DNA of 64,000 nt from Labilibaculum manganireducens. Its GTDB lineage: Bacteria; Bacteroidota; Bacteroidia; Bacteroidales; Marinifilaceae. A program made the translations under genes and the position numbers. Every line of letters starts with the position of its first letter. Within the stretch, counting starts at the first letter, position 1. Where the stretch lies: the NCBI RefSeq assembly GCF_002843385.1, contig NZ_MVDE01000004.1, forward strand, positions 124,001-188,000. The letters are read 5' to 3'. The notes beneath the pieces are model-generated. The model was not told the origin of the DNA. It ran no database searches and saw only the letters and a program-made list of their open reading frames with translations. Of this stretch, positions 1-8,707 are shown in pieces.

Positions 1-55
1 ATTATTTCAGGAATCGTGGTAGAAATATTAACCGAACTCAAATATTATATTAATT

Positions 56-1933
56 ATGATACGCAAGGATATAATTACATATTTGAAAAAATATTCGGAC
101 AATTTAACAATGTCAAACAAGCTAATAGTTGGTGCTTATTTAAATTTTAATGATATAAAAGTTACTAACAATAAATTAATTTTAGATTGTATTAATGGTA
201 ATGACATTGATGTAATTAAAGAGTTTACTAACCTTGTTAAGGAAAAGAACGGAAAATTTAACCTTGAAGATGTTACAGAACTATTTGAAACTACAATTCC
301 ATCAAATGATGTTATTACGAATGGAGCTGTTTATACACCTTCTTTTATAAAAGAACATATTGTCGCAGAGGCTTTAAATTCATCTAAAAAAGAGGCTTTA
401 AGTAGCATTACATTGACTGATATTGCTTGTGGAACTGGAGCTTTTCTTCAAACTACAGCAGAGCAATTAAAAGAGCGAACAAACAAAACTTATTATAAAA
501 TATTTGCTGAAAATATTTTTGGACTTGATATTTCAGAATATACAATTGATAGAGCAAAAATTTTATTGACACTCCTGGCTATCTCGAAGGGCGAAGATGA
601 ATCTATTTTTAAATTCAATCTATATGTCGGTAATGCATTAGACTTTAATTGGAATGATACAATTAAAAACTTTGCGGGATTTGATGCTGTAATTGGAAAC
701 CCTCCCTATGTTCGTGCAAAGCATATTAGCAAAGAATCTAAGGAATTGATGAAAAATTGGGAAGTTACAAAATCAGGGAATCCTGATTTATATATTCCAT
801 TTTTTGAAATCGGTTTAAATTGCTTAAAAGAAGATGGTTATCTTGGTTTTATTACTGTAAATACTTTTAAACGGAGTGTAAATGCACGTAACTTAAGGGA
901 ATATTTCAAAAACAATAAACTTAATGTTTCAATTATTGATTTCGGAAGTCAACAAATTTTCGAGAATAAATCAACTTACACTTGTATAGTATCCATAAAT
1001 AAAAACAAATCTGATATAGTAAAGTATGTCAAAGCAAATGCAGAAGACATAAAGAATAATTCTCTTAAGTCTTTAACTGAAATTAAATACAAATTATTAA
1101 ATACAAATAAAGGTTGGCTACTTAATAAAACTGACATACTCCTAAATATTGAAAAACTTGAAAACAATGGAATTTCTTTAGGAAATAAATATTCTATTAA
1201 AAATGGACTTGCTACACTGAGTAATGATATTTTTATTTTTAAACCAGTGGATGAAGATGATAGATATTTTTATCATCAAAATGGAAAGCTCCATAAAATA
1301 GAAAAAGGTATCTGTCGAGATATTATTAAACCAAACAGGCTAAAAAGTGAAACTGAAATATCAACATTAAAAGAGCAGATAATATTTCCTTATCAAGCTA
1401 ATAGCATGCAATTGAATATGTTTGAAGGAGGCAAGGAAAAAGTAAGTGTATTTGAAGAGAGCTATTTTCAAGATACTTTCCCTAATGCTTTTGAATATTT
1501 AAAGTATAATCAGCAGCAACTATTTAATAGGGACAAAGGTAAACCTAAGAAATATAAATGGTTTGAATTTGGGCGTTCGCAAGCTATTAATGATTATGGC
1601 AAAAAGCTATTGTTCCCCTATATGTCAAGTCAACCATATTTTGTTTATACCAGTCAATCTGATTTGTTGTTATATGCAGGTTATGCAATATTTTGTGAAT
1701 CAGAACGAGAACTAAAAGTTGTAAAGCGAATACTAGAATCTGATGTATTTTGGTATTACATTAAAAACACCAGTAAACCCTATTCTGGCAACTTTTATGC
1801 TTTAGCTAAAAACTACGTTAAAGATTTTAGTATCTGTGAATTAACAGAAGATGAAGAGGATTTCTTATTAGATAATAACTCATTAAATGACCGCAATGTA
1901 TTTTTAAAAGATAAATATGGAGTATCAATATAG
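56..1933 (+). CDS. Eco57I/TaqI-type N6-adenine DNA methyltransferase
   Basis: A 625-residue class I SAM-dependent DNA methyltransferase, probably the modification half (or all) of a type II restriction system. The SAM-binding motif I reads TDIACGTGAF (residues 121-130), and the amino-methyltransferase motif IV reads NPPY (215-218), the form used for N6-adenine. An upstream segment, GAVYTP near residue 90, is typical of the Eco57I/TaqI group. The C-terminal 250 residues resemble a TaqI_C-like target-recognition domain. No nuclease motif is obvious, so the endonuclease may lie upstream of the window. The gene is very AT-rich and is followed by a cassette-like repeat, which suggests transfer. 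Catalytic class is secure from the motifs; DNA specificity cannot be read from the sequence. Confidence 0.85.
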   Translation: MIRKDIITYLKKYSDNLTMSNKLIVGAYLNFNDIKVTNNKLILDCINGNDIDVIKEFTNLVKEKNGKFNLEDVTELFETTIPSNDVITNGAVYTPSFIKEHIVAEALNSSKKEALSSITLTDIACGTGAFLQTTAEQLKERTNKTYYKIFAENIFGLDISEYTIDRAKILLTLLAISKGEDESIFKFNLYVGNALDFNWNDTIKNFAGFDAVIGNPPYVRAKHISKESKELMKNWEVTKSGNPDLYIPFFEIGLNCLKEDGYLGFITVNTFKRSVNARNLREYFKNNKLNVSIIDFGSQQIFENKSTYTCIVSINKNKSDIVKYVKANAEDIKNNSLKSLTEIKYKLLNTNKGWLLNKTDILLNIEKLENNGISLGNKYSIKNGLATLSNDIFIFKPVDEDDRYFYHQNGKLHKIEKGICRDIIKPNRLKSETEISTLKEQIIFPYQANSMQLNMFEGGKEKVSVFEESYFQDTFPNAFEYLKYNQQQLFNRDKGKPKKYKWFEFGRSQAINDYGKKLLFPYMSSQPYFVYTSQSDLLLYAGYAIFCESERELKVVKRILESDVFWYYIKNTSKPYSGNFYALAKNYVKDFSICELTEDEEDFLLDNNSLNDRNVFLKDKYGVSI

Positions 1934-2045
1934 CCTTCCCACACAGCCAAGCACAATTGCAATTCGCACAAGCCAACGCTCAACCAAAAATTGCAATAGA
2001 GCTTGTCTGTTTGCCAACGCTTTTTTGCCGACCCTAAAAACTATT
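1934..2045. repeat. Cassette-like repeat region after the methyltransferase
   Basis: Immediately after the methyltransferase stop lies a short repeat-rich stretch. It contains the palindrome AATTGCAATT (1955-1964), and two imperfect direct copies that begin ATTGCAAT and end GCCAACGCT (1956-1980 and 1990-2021). A sequence of this kind tight against the 3' end of a foreign-looking gene resembles the recombination-site tails of mobile gene cassettes. That reading is inference; only the repeats themselves are directly visible. Confidence 0.45.
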
Positions 2046-2133
2046 TTTTTCAGGAACAGCAGTGCTTCGATTGAGTGGATTTTGGATTGTAGTAAAATGA
2101 TAATAAACTGACAATGAATAAAGCCCAGCATAC

Positions 2134-2250
2134 AGTCAAGTAAGCCAGGGGAATTTGACTTCGTCGATTTTCAATTCACCCCTAACTACTCACAGAACCG
2201 TATCCCGAAAAAATCGGGACAGGCAGTGAATCTCTCAATTCATACGGCTC
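2134..2250 (-). pseudogene. Degenerate 3' end of a group II intron (domains V-VI)
   Basis: On the minus strand, GAGCCGTA (2243-2250) pairs with TACGGTTC (2195-2202). A second helix closes on a GAGA tetraloop (TGAATT-GAGA-GATTCA). This is the catalytic domain V fold of bacterial group II introns, including the AGC triad. About 23 nt containing a TCCCGA/TCGGGA hairpin interrupts the usual two-base bulge, which should abolish splicing. Downstream, AGTTAGGGG pairs with CCCCTGGCT as a domain VI-like stem, and the intron would end near CTTGACT (about 2134). No intact reverse transcriptase or 5' end is present, so this is a relic. Confidence 0.65.
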
Positions 2251-2356
2251 TTATTATGCCACGTATTTTAGGATGGAACACTACCTGAACCTGTTGCGCA
2301 GACCTTATTGATTTCTTTACAATCCAAATTAATCCCAAAACTCCCAAATACTTTTG

Positions 2357-2364
2357 TAAATTTG
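2357..2364 (+). promoter_or_regulatory. Bacteroidota -7 promoter box for mazG
   Basis: TAAATTTG matches the Bacteroidota sigma-ABfr -7 consensus TAnnTTTG exactly. It would start transcription about 20 nt before the mazG start codon. No convincing -33 TTG is seen at the usual distance. Confidence 0.5.
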
Positions 2365-2390
2365 ATCTTCGAATATAAAACGCAGAACAA

Positions 2391-3167
2391 ATGGATAGAA
2401 AACTAAAAGCCTTTGAGCGCTTATTAAATATTATGGATCAGCTTCGCGAAGGCTGTCCGTGGGATAAAAAGCAGACCTTTGAGAGTCTGCGAACGTTGAC
2501 CATCGAGGAAACCTATGAACTGGCCGATGCCATTTTAAAGGGTGAAAATCAGGAAATAAAGAAAGAATTGGGCGATATTCTGCTCCACATTGTGTTCTAT
2601 GCCAAAATAGGTTCTGAAACCAACGATTTCGACATTGCTGATGTTTGCGATGGCATCAGCGAAAAGCTGATCTATCGTCATCCTCATATTTTTAGCGATA
2701 CCAAAGTTGCCAATGCCAGGGAAGTGGAAGAAAACTGGGAACAACTGAAGCTAAAGGAAAAAGACGGTAACAAATCGGTTTTGGAAGGTGTTCCGCAAAG
2801 TCTGCCGGCTTTGGTAAAAGCCAACCGAATTCAGGATAAGGTACGGGGCGTAGGCTTCGACTGGGACGAAAAAGAGCAGGTTTGGGAGAAGGTGAAAGAA
2901 GAAATGATGGAATTGCAGGAAGAAATTATCAATGGCGATCAGAACAAAATGGAAGCCGAATTTGGCGACATGTTCTTTTCCTTGATTAACGCTGCACGTT
3001 TGTATGGCGTGAATCCTGAAAATGCACTGGAACGTACCAATCAAAAATTCACCAAACGATTCAATTATCTGGAAAGCAAAACCATAAAATTAGGACGAAA
3101 CCTAAAAGACATGAATCTGGATGAAATGGATGAAATTTGGGAAGAGGCCAAGCAGTTTGACCAATAA
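2391..3167 (+). CDS. mazG: Nucleoside triphosphate pyrophosphohydrolase MazG
   Basis: A 258-residue two-domain MazG that hydrolyses nucleoside triphosphates to the monophosphate and pyrophosphate, as housecleaning or alarmone control. The N-terminal domain has the signature GCPWDKKQTF (21-30) and the Mg-binding set IEETYEL (38-44) with KKELGDILL (57-65). The C-terminal domain repeats it with KEEMMELQEE and EAEFGDMFF. Length is typical for the full-length family. It is monocistronic here, between an intron relic and a repeat tract. Confidence 0.95.
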   Translation: MDRKLKAFERLLNIMDQLREGCPWDKKQTFESLRTLTIEETYELADAILKGENQEIKKELGDILLHIVFYAKIGSETNDFDIADVCDGISEKLIYRHPHIFSDTKVANAREVEENWEQLKLKEKDGNKSVLEGVPQSLPALVKANRIQDKVRGVGFDWDEKEQVWEKVKEEMMELQEEIINGDQNKMEAEFGDMFFSLINAARLYGVNPENALERTNQKFTKRFNYLESKTIKLGRNLKDMNLDEMDEIWEEAKQFDQ

Positions 3168-3300
3168 GGATGAAGCTTCAAGGAGAAAGGAGAAAGGAAC
3201 AAGGATTAAGGAACAAGGAGAAAGGAAAAAGGAACAAGTTTAAAGTAAAAAGGAACAAGTTTAAAGTAAAAAGGAGAAAGGAAAAAGGAGAAAGTAAAAA
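3168..3300 (+). repeat. Purine-rich degenerate tandem repeat
   Basis: Just downstream of mazG, variants of AAGGAGAAAGGAACAAGG alternate with a 21-nt unit (GGAACAAGTTTAAAGTAAAA) present twice in tandem near 3231-3270. The strand is almost pure purine. A 76-codon reading frame through it is lysine/arginine repeat only and is not a credible gene. Confidence 0.7.
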
Positions 3301-3328
3301 TCTCAAGATCAGACGGCGTTCCGACGAT

Positions 3329-3356
3329 TGTCATTCTGAGCGAAGCCGAAGAATCC
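3329..3356 (+). repeat. REP-like interspersed sequence
   Basis: TTGTCATTCTGAGCGAAGC and the following CGAAGAATC match, from memory, a REP-type sequence found in intergenic regions of many environmental bacteria. Only one copy is seen in this window, so its repeated nature rests on prior knowledge. Confidence 0.4.
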
Positions 3357-3462
3357 TTTCATTAATAGGAGATGTTTTGACAGTTCCGCATAACGTATAG
3401 ATATTGAATATTTCCTTTTTTGGACAGGCACTTTTTACTTTAATATTTTAACTTTAAGCTTT

Positions 3463-3625
3463 ATACCAATTTAATTTCAAAACAGACTTTAGTTAAAATG
3501 AATTAATTTTTAGCTGTATCGAGGCAAAAAAGTAAAGCATAGCCATGTTACGATGCATCTTTTTTAACGAAGATATAGCTGAAAAGAAACATTTTATAAG
3601 GCATGTTTTGATGTTAATTTGGTAT
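3463..3625. mobile_element. Palindromic MITE-like element
   Basis: A 163-bp stretch is one long imperfect palindrome. Its ends are ATACCAA (3463-3469) and TTGGTAT (3619-3625), with further pairing inward: TCAAAACA against TGTTTTGA, TTTTTAGCTGTATC against GATATAGCTGAAAA, and AAAAAAG against CTTTTTT. It centres near 3545 on GCAT/ATGC. It encodes nothing convincing. Terminal inverted repeats with a non-coding interior fit a miniature inverted-repeat transposable element. No clear target-site duplication is visible. Confidence 0.55.
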
Positions 3626-3649
3626 TACACACTTTCAACTTTCATTTCC

Positions 3650-4945
3650 ATGAACATTCTTCAAATCATACCCGGTTCGGGAGGCAGTTTTTACTGCGGC
3701 AATTGTTTGCGCGACGATAAATTTCATCTTGCCATGAAAAAGCAGGGACATGAGGTAACCAAATTGCCTATGTATCTCCCCTTGTTTTCGGATGAGCATG
3801 ACTTGAATGAGATTCCCGTTTTTTATGGAGCCATCAGCATTTATTTAAAACAGTTGTATCCTGTTTTCAGACATGCACCTGCCTGGATGGATCGTTTGCT
3901 GAACTCAGGCCCAATGTTAAAATTAGCCGCAGGCATGGCAGGATCAACCAATGCAAAAGGTCTGGAAGAAATGACCGTTTCGATGTTGATGGGAGAAGAA
4001 GGAAAACAGAAAGAGGAACTCAACCGCATGGTTAGCTGGATGGCAGAATATTTGAAACCCGATGTAATTCATTTGTCGAATGCGTTGCTTTTGGGGCTGG
4101 CTCCTAAATTAAAAAAGGAATTTCCGAATGCCATACTGGTTTGCTCTCTGCAAGATGAAGATGTTTGGGTTGATGCCATGAAAGACTCATTTAGAGATAA
4201 AATTTGGGCGCTGATGAGTACCAAAGCTGAATATTTGGATGCATTTATTGCTGTAAGTAATTTTTACGCGGAAGTTTCTCTGGAAAAAATGAACATTCCC
4301 AAAGAGAAAGTATTTATCAACCATTTGGGTGTTGATCCGAATGAATATACCTATGCAACTCCCCATACAAAAGACCGAAACATCGGTTACATTTCCCGAA
4401 TGTGCGAAGGAAATGGTTTCGATATTATCGTTGATGCCTTTATCGAACTGAAAAAAGATACTGCCTGCCAAGATGTGAAATTGATCGTAACCGGTGGCTC
4501 AACCGGTGACGACAAACCTTTACTAAAACAAGTCCGGCAAAAATTAAAAGAAGAAAGACTTTTGGAGCAGGTTGAATTTCATGAAGATTTTAACGGGGAA
4601 GGAAGGCACGAGTTCTTCAAAAAAGTGAAACTGATTTCGGTTCCTGTGCGGAATGGTGAAGCCTTTGGCTTGTATTTATTGGAAAGTATGGCTTCGGGCG
4701 TACCGGTTGTGCAACCCAATCTGGGCGCATTTGCCGAGATTATTGAAAAATCGAAAGGTGGGATCATCTACGAAAACAATACTTCAGAAGAACTTGCCTT
4801 GACTTTAAAAGAGTTATTAAACAATGAAAACAAAATTCAGGAGCTTGCTGCTTCAGGTCGAAAGGCTGTTGAAAAGGAGTTCAATATCTACACAAAAACA
4901 GATTATCTGATCAATATTTACGAACAATTACTTGCGAAGAATTAA
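3650..4945 (+). CDS. Glycosyltransferase family 4 protein
   Basis: A 431-residue GT-B fold glycosyltransferase. The N-terminus starts with MNILQIIPGSGGSFYCGN, a typical first Rossmann strand with a Gly-rich loop. The nucleotide-sugar site near the C-terminus reads EAFGLYLLESMASGVPVV, with the retaining-GT4 E-x7-E pattern. The frame is open back to 3545, but that extension lies inside the palindromic MITE-like element, so the ATG at 3650 is preferred. It is convergent with the cobalamin operon. Donor and acceptor cannot be assigned. Confidence 0.85.
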   Translation: MNILQIIPGSGGSFYCGNCLRDDKFHLAMKKQGHEVTKLPMYLPLFSDEHDLNEIPVFYGAISIYLKQLYPVFRHAPAWMDRLLNSGPMLKLAAGMAGSTNAKGLEEMTVSMLMGEEGKQKEELNRMVSWMAEYLKPDVIHLSNALLLGLAPKLKKEFPNAILVCSLQDEDVWVDAMKDSFRDKIWALMSTKAEYLDAFIAVSNFYAEVSLEKMNIPKEKVFINHLGVDPNEYTYATPHTKDRNIGYISRMCEGNGFDIIVDAFIELKKDTACQDVKLIVTGGSTGDDKPLLKQVRQKLKEERLLEQVEFHEDFNGEGRHEFFKKVKLISVPVRNGEAFGLYLLESMASGVPVVQPNLGAFAEIIEKSKGGIIYENNTSEELALTLKELLNNENKIQELAASGRKAVEKEFNIYTKTDYLINIYEQLLAKN

Positions 4946-4951
4946 TCAGTT

Positions 4952-6781
4952 CTAGAAAATGTCCCCTTTATTGCTAATCAAAAGAAGCTCAAAATCGTAG
5001 TCTTCAATTAACGACATACAAACATCAATGCATTTGCTTTTTAATGCCTTAAAAAAAGGCTCATCTTCCGAAAATGAAAACAGCTCTTCCAGTTCTCTTC
5101 CCATTTTTATCTCTCCTATTTTTTGGATCATATCATGAGAATATTCACAATCTTTGGCCAAATCCATCAAAAACTCATGGTCTAAAACAACCTTACCGCT
5201 GTGGGTATCTAAATTACCGGCAGCCAATTTCACCGCTTTGCCAGTCATAATTCCCATGCTTACTTTTTCGGCACCCGAAGCATTAATTGTTTGCAGCATT
5301 TCGCCAATAAAATTCCCGTATTGCAGAAAAGCCAAATCACCCAAATCAGGAAACTTCTCTTTCAGATACCGTTCGCTTCTTCCTCCGGAATTTACCACAA
5401 TGTGTTTGTTCCCGTTCAGCACAGCCAAGTTCAACTGTTTTTGAATGGTTTGCACATAAGCTTCCAAAGAGTAAGGCTTAATTCTTCCGGTAGTTCCGAT
5501 GATGGAAATGCCGTCAACAATTCCCAGCTTGGGATTAAAAGTCTTCGCTCCCAGTTTTTTACCTAGGGGCACAAATACCGAAACATCAATACCTCTATCA
5601 ATATCATACTCTTCCAGAATTTGTTTCAATTCGAATGCAATCATCTTTCGGGGAACAGGATTTACTGCCGGTTCGCCCATGGGAATTCCCAAACCATTTA
5701 AAGTAACCGTTCCTACCCCTTCTCCTTTCACAAAACGAATGCAGTTTGCATCATTCCATTTCAAACGAACACCAATCTCCGTTCCGTCGGTAATATCAGG
5801 ATCGTCACCCGAGTTTTTCACTACCGAGCACAAAGCAAAATCTTCCGCGAATCTGTTCTGATGCAATTGCATTTCACAAATTCCACCATCGGGCAAAGCA
5901 ATGCGCTCTTTTTGTTGTAAATCTTCTCCAAGCAACAGATTTAAGGCTGCTTTCGCAGATATTGCAGCACAAGTACCCGAAGTGAAACCATGCGCCAATT
6001 CTTTTCGCTCCAGTCCAAACCGATTCTTCAAATATTTCTGCAGCGTTTCCCGATTACTAATCGTTTCATCGTAGTTGGGTAAGTTGGGTCGGGCAATCAC
6101 GTACAATGGAATTTGATGTTTTACCGCCAAATCCATTTTCTGATCCAACAAACCCGAATAACCACTCTCCTTGGTAATCATGACTTCAATTCCCTCATCA
6201 ACCAACAAATCTTCAATGGATTCCATGCCTTCAAATGCATCCGAAACAATCACCTTTTCCATATCAACACCTGCCTTTTGGGCAATTTCCAGTGAAGAAG
6301 GAAAATCAAGAATCCGATACCAAATATTAGAATTTGGCACGATTTTATGAATCACCGGTAAGGCTTTTACACCAACCATGGAAAGTATTTTTGCATACTT
6401 TTGTGACTGTAAATCCGTTAAGACGGATACCAAACTGTGGTGATACTGTATCCATTTGCTGTCAATTCGGGGTACTGCATCGCGCTCCATTCTAATTACC
6501 GGCAAATCCGCTTGATTTGCAGCATCTGCAATACTATGATGCAAAACTTCTGCAAAAGGATGTGCTGCATCTATCAGTAAATCAATTTCATTTTCCGCAC
6601 AAAAGATGCAAACCTCTTCCACATTCATCGCGCCGCAAATTCGCTGTCCAAATCTGGATTCATAATTTCCCGAACTCGTTTTTGTTGAATAAAAATGCGA
6701 AATCTCCAAATCATCCAACCAGTTAGAAGTTGCTTTCCCCTCTGTTGTTCCCCCGAATAATAATACTTTCATCTCCCCCAA
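4952..6781 (-). CDS. cobK/cbiD: CobK/CbiJ-CbiD fusion: precorrin-6A reductase + cobalt-precorrin-5B C1-methyltransferase
   Basis: A 609-residue bifunctional corrin enzyme. Residues 1-250 are a CobK/CbiJ reductase (VLLFGGTTEGK at the start; AAHPFAEVLHHSI; ITKESGYSG). Residues 265-609 are CbiD, which methylates C1 of the ring after extrusion of the acetaldehyde unit (HGFTSGTCAAISAKAAL; NSGDDPDITDG; FVPLGKKLGAKTFNPKLG). CbiD marks the anaerobic, early-cobalt pathway. It is the last gene of the riboswitch operon, 10 nt after the CbiG-CobM fusion. An internal ATG three codons in is an equally good start. Confidence 0.9.
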   Translation of the reverse strand: MGEMKVLLFGGTTEGKATSNWLDDLEISHFYSTKTSSGNYESRFGQRICGAMNVEEVCIFCAENEIDLLIDAAHPFAEVLHHSIADAANQADLPVIRMERDAVPRIDSKWIQYHHSLVSVLTDLQSQKYAKILSMVGVKALPVIHKIVPNSNIWYRILDFPSSLEIAQKAGVDMEKVIVSDAFEGMESIEDLLVDEGIEVMITKESGYSGLLDQKMDLAVKHQIPLYVIARPNLPNYDETISNRETLQKYLKNRFGLERKELAHGFTSGTCAAISAKAALNLLLGEDLQQKERIALPDGGICEMQLHQNRFAEDFALCSVVKNSGDDPDITDGTEIGVRLKWNDANCIRFVKGEGVGTVTLNGLGIPMGEPAVNPVPRKMIAFELKQILEEYDIDRGIDVSVFVPLGKKLGAKTFNPKLGIVDGISIIGTTGRIKPYSLEAYVQTIQKQLNLAVLNGNKHIVVNSGGRSERYLKEKFPDLGDLAFLQYGNFIGEMLQTINASGAEKVSMGIMTGKAVKLAAGNLDTHSGKVVLDHEFLMDLAKDCEYSHDMIQKIGEIKMGRELEELFSFSEDEPFFKALKSKCIDVCMSLIEDYDFELLLISNKGDIF

Positions 6782-6791
6782 TTATTTATTG

Positions 6792-8621
6792 CTAATTATC
6801 AATTCCCTTTCTGCAGCCGTGTGTAAATTTAGGATCATATAATAATGATCTGTTTTTACGGTTTCCAATGGCTTCACCAACCACAATCATCACCGTTAAG
6901 GACAATTTGTTTTCCTTCACAATTTTTGCCAGATCTTTCAACTCACCTCTCCAAATCTTCTCCTCTTTCCAGGTCAGTTTGTGACAAATGGCCACCGGTG
7001 TGTTTTCCGGATATCCTTCCAGTAAATCAGCCTGCAGTTTATCCACCAAAGTCACACTTAAAAACAAACAGATCGTGCTCTGGAATTTTGCAAACTCAGC
7101 CAATTGTTCTCTAGGTGGCATCGGTGTTCGGCCTTCTCCGCGGGTCAGGATAATTGATTGAACCTTTTCCGGAATTGTAAATTGAGATTTTAAACGTGCA
7201 GCCGCAGCCTGAAAGGACGAAATACCCGGAACAATTTCATAATCCATTTCGTGCTGATCAAAAAAGTTCATTTGCTCCTGAATGGCACCGTAAATACACG
7301 GATCACCTGTATGCAAACGTACAACCAAACCTCCTCTGTCGTAATGTTCCTTCATCACATCAAACTGCTCTTCGAGAGTTAAATCTGCGGAGTTCCGTAT
7401 CACACAGGAAGCTTTTCCATAATCGGTTAATTCCCTTGGCACCAAACTTCCTGCATATAAAATCAAATCTGCTCTTTTTAAAAGGCTCTTGCCACGAACA
7501 GATATTAAATCGGGTGCCCCAGGCCCCGCGCCAACAATAAAAATCTCCCCTTTCCGCTCCTGTTTTACATCCATTGCCAGAGCCAAAGTAAAATGCTTTC
7601 CATTGGTATCAACATGCTTGCTTTTGGTTTGAATCAAGGCTTTCGCACCACTTGCAATTAGTGCCGATGCCTCGGATACATTTACAGCTCCTACCTCACG
7701 ATGCGCTGCCTCTGAATAAGAAACCTCACCTTCTTTTTCATTTAATTCTTCGGAAGAGTAAGTAATAAAGGATAAATTAGTTGTCTCGCTGAATTGTTTA
7801 TAAGCCTCTTCGTTGGCCTTTACTGTGATACTGTGAATGCTTTTTAAGGATGCAAAAGCCAAGTGGTTCGCCTCAAATCGGGCTCTTAATTCCTTTTCAA
7901 AAGCTTCCACTCCAATTCCTTTTTGTGCACCGGTACCAACCACAATGCATTTAGGGCGGAAAAACAAACTTGGAATATTTGTTTCGTACAAAGCGGGAGT
8001 CACAGCAATCAGCAGCTCAAAATCTTCCTGCTTAATCTGATCAAATTGATAGAAAACTTCCACAAAATCAGGACAGGAATCCTGCAGTATTTGCGTTCCT
8101 TCGTTTTTCACATCCAGAAGCAGTGCTGTTTTCTTTTGATTTACAAAGGCAGCAATCAAATCGTTCTCAGTGGCATTCTGATATTCATTCGCCCAGTCGT
8201 ATTTTTTGCCGAAGATATCCAATGCCCAAAGTTCCAATGTATCACTTGCTGTTGTAATTATCGCTGTTCCCTTGGTGATTTCAGCAATTTGCTGAGCATA
8301 CTCATTTGCACCGCCTTTGTGTCCCGACAAAACCGACTGCACATATTTTCCATGCAAATCCATATTGATTACTGCCGGATCTATCGCTTTATTCTGGATA
8401 AAAGGAGCAATACTTCTTATGCAAATGCCCATAGCTCCAATAAAAATCAGCAAATCGGCTACCTGAAAAGATTCTGAAAGAAAATCCGGTAAAGAAGAAA
8501 TTTTATCGCTGCCCGGATATCCGGCAACGGAAACAATCGTACTTCCTTCCATTTTTGCAGCAATGCGTTCGGCTGCTGCCATAGCAAAACTGTTGTTGAT
8601 AATGATGAATGTATTGCTCAT
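6792..8621 (-). CDS. cbiG/cobM: CbiG-CobM/CbiF fusion: cobalt-precorrin-5A hydrolase + precorrin-4 C11-methyltransferase
   Basis: A 609-residue fusion. The N-terminal 350 residues are CbiG, which opens the delta-lactone and releases acetaldehyde (LIFIGAMGICIRSIAPF; LSGHKGGANEYA; CIVVGTGAQKGI). The C-terminal 250 residues are the SAM-dependent C11-methyltransferase CobM/CbiF (IFIVGAGPGAPDLISVRG; LHTGDPCIYGAI; PGISSFQAAAARL). These act on consecutive intermediates, so the fusion suits substrate channelling. A loose 86-nt spacer with low-complexity repeats separates it from cbiET upstream. Confidence 0.92.
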   Translation of the reverse strand: MSNTFIIINNSFAMAAAERIAAKMEGSTIVSVAGYPGSDKISSLPDFLSESFQVADLLIFIGAMGICIRSIAPFIQNKAIDPAVINMDLHGKYVQSVLSGHKGGANEYAQQIAEITKGTAIITTASDTLELWALDIFGKKYDWANEYQNATENDLIAAFVNQKKTALLLDVKNEGTQILQDSCPDFVEVFYQFDQIKQEDFELLIAVTPALYETNIPSLFFRPKCIVVGTGAQKGIGVEAFEKELRARFEANHLAFASLKSIHSITVKANEEAYKQFSETTNLSFITYSSEELNEKEGEVSYSEAAHREVGAVNVSEASALIASGAKALIQTKSKHVDTNGKHFTLALAMDVKQERKGEIFIVGAGPGAPDLISVRGKSLLKRADLILYAGSLVPRELTDYGKASCVIRNSADLTLEEQFDVMKEHYDRGGLVVRLHTGDPCIYGAIQEQMNFFDQHEMDYEIVPGISSFQAAAARLKSQFTIPEKVQSIILTRGEGRTPMPPREQLAEFAKFQSTICLFLSVTLVDKLQADLLEGYPENTPVAICHKLTWKEEKIWRGELKDLAKIVKENKLSLTVMIVVGEAIGNRKNRSLLYDPKFTHGCRKGIDN

Positions 8622-8627
8622 GTATTT

Positions 8628-8705
8628 TTGCTTTTAGCTGTTAGCCTGTCGCCAATAGCTTTTTCTTAGTTATTTTACTTCGTGTTATCCTTCGTTTTCC
8701 TTTGT
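8628..8705. repeat. Degenerate AGC/CTTTG-type intergenic repeat
   Basis: The spacer between two cobalamin genes contains TTTTAGCTGTTAGCC then ACTTCGTG and CCTTTGTGGTTAA. The same low-complexity vocabulary recurs at 30492-30688 and 52445-52505. It looks like filler repeat rather than a gene or terminator. Confidence 0.4.
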
Positions 8706-8707
8706 GG

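Noticed and set aside
1-150. Open frames at the left edge (one ending at 53, one at 150) that could be the tail of a restriction endonuclease gene.
   Set aside because: Too short and in two competing frames; no recognisable family sequence, so no feature is called.
3170-3400. 76-codon Lys/Arg-rich frame after mazG.
   Set aside because: It is the translation of a purine-rich tandem repeat and a REP-like word; composition is not protein-like.
3545-3649. N-terminal extension of the GT4 gene by 35 codons.
   Set aside because: The extension lies in the palindromic MITE-like element, and the family N-terminus begins at the ATG at 3650.
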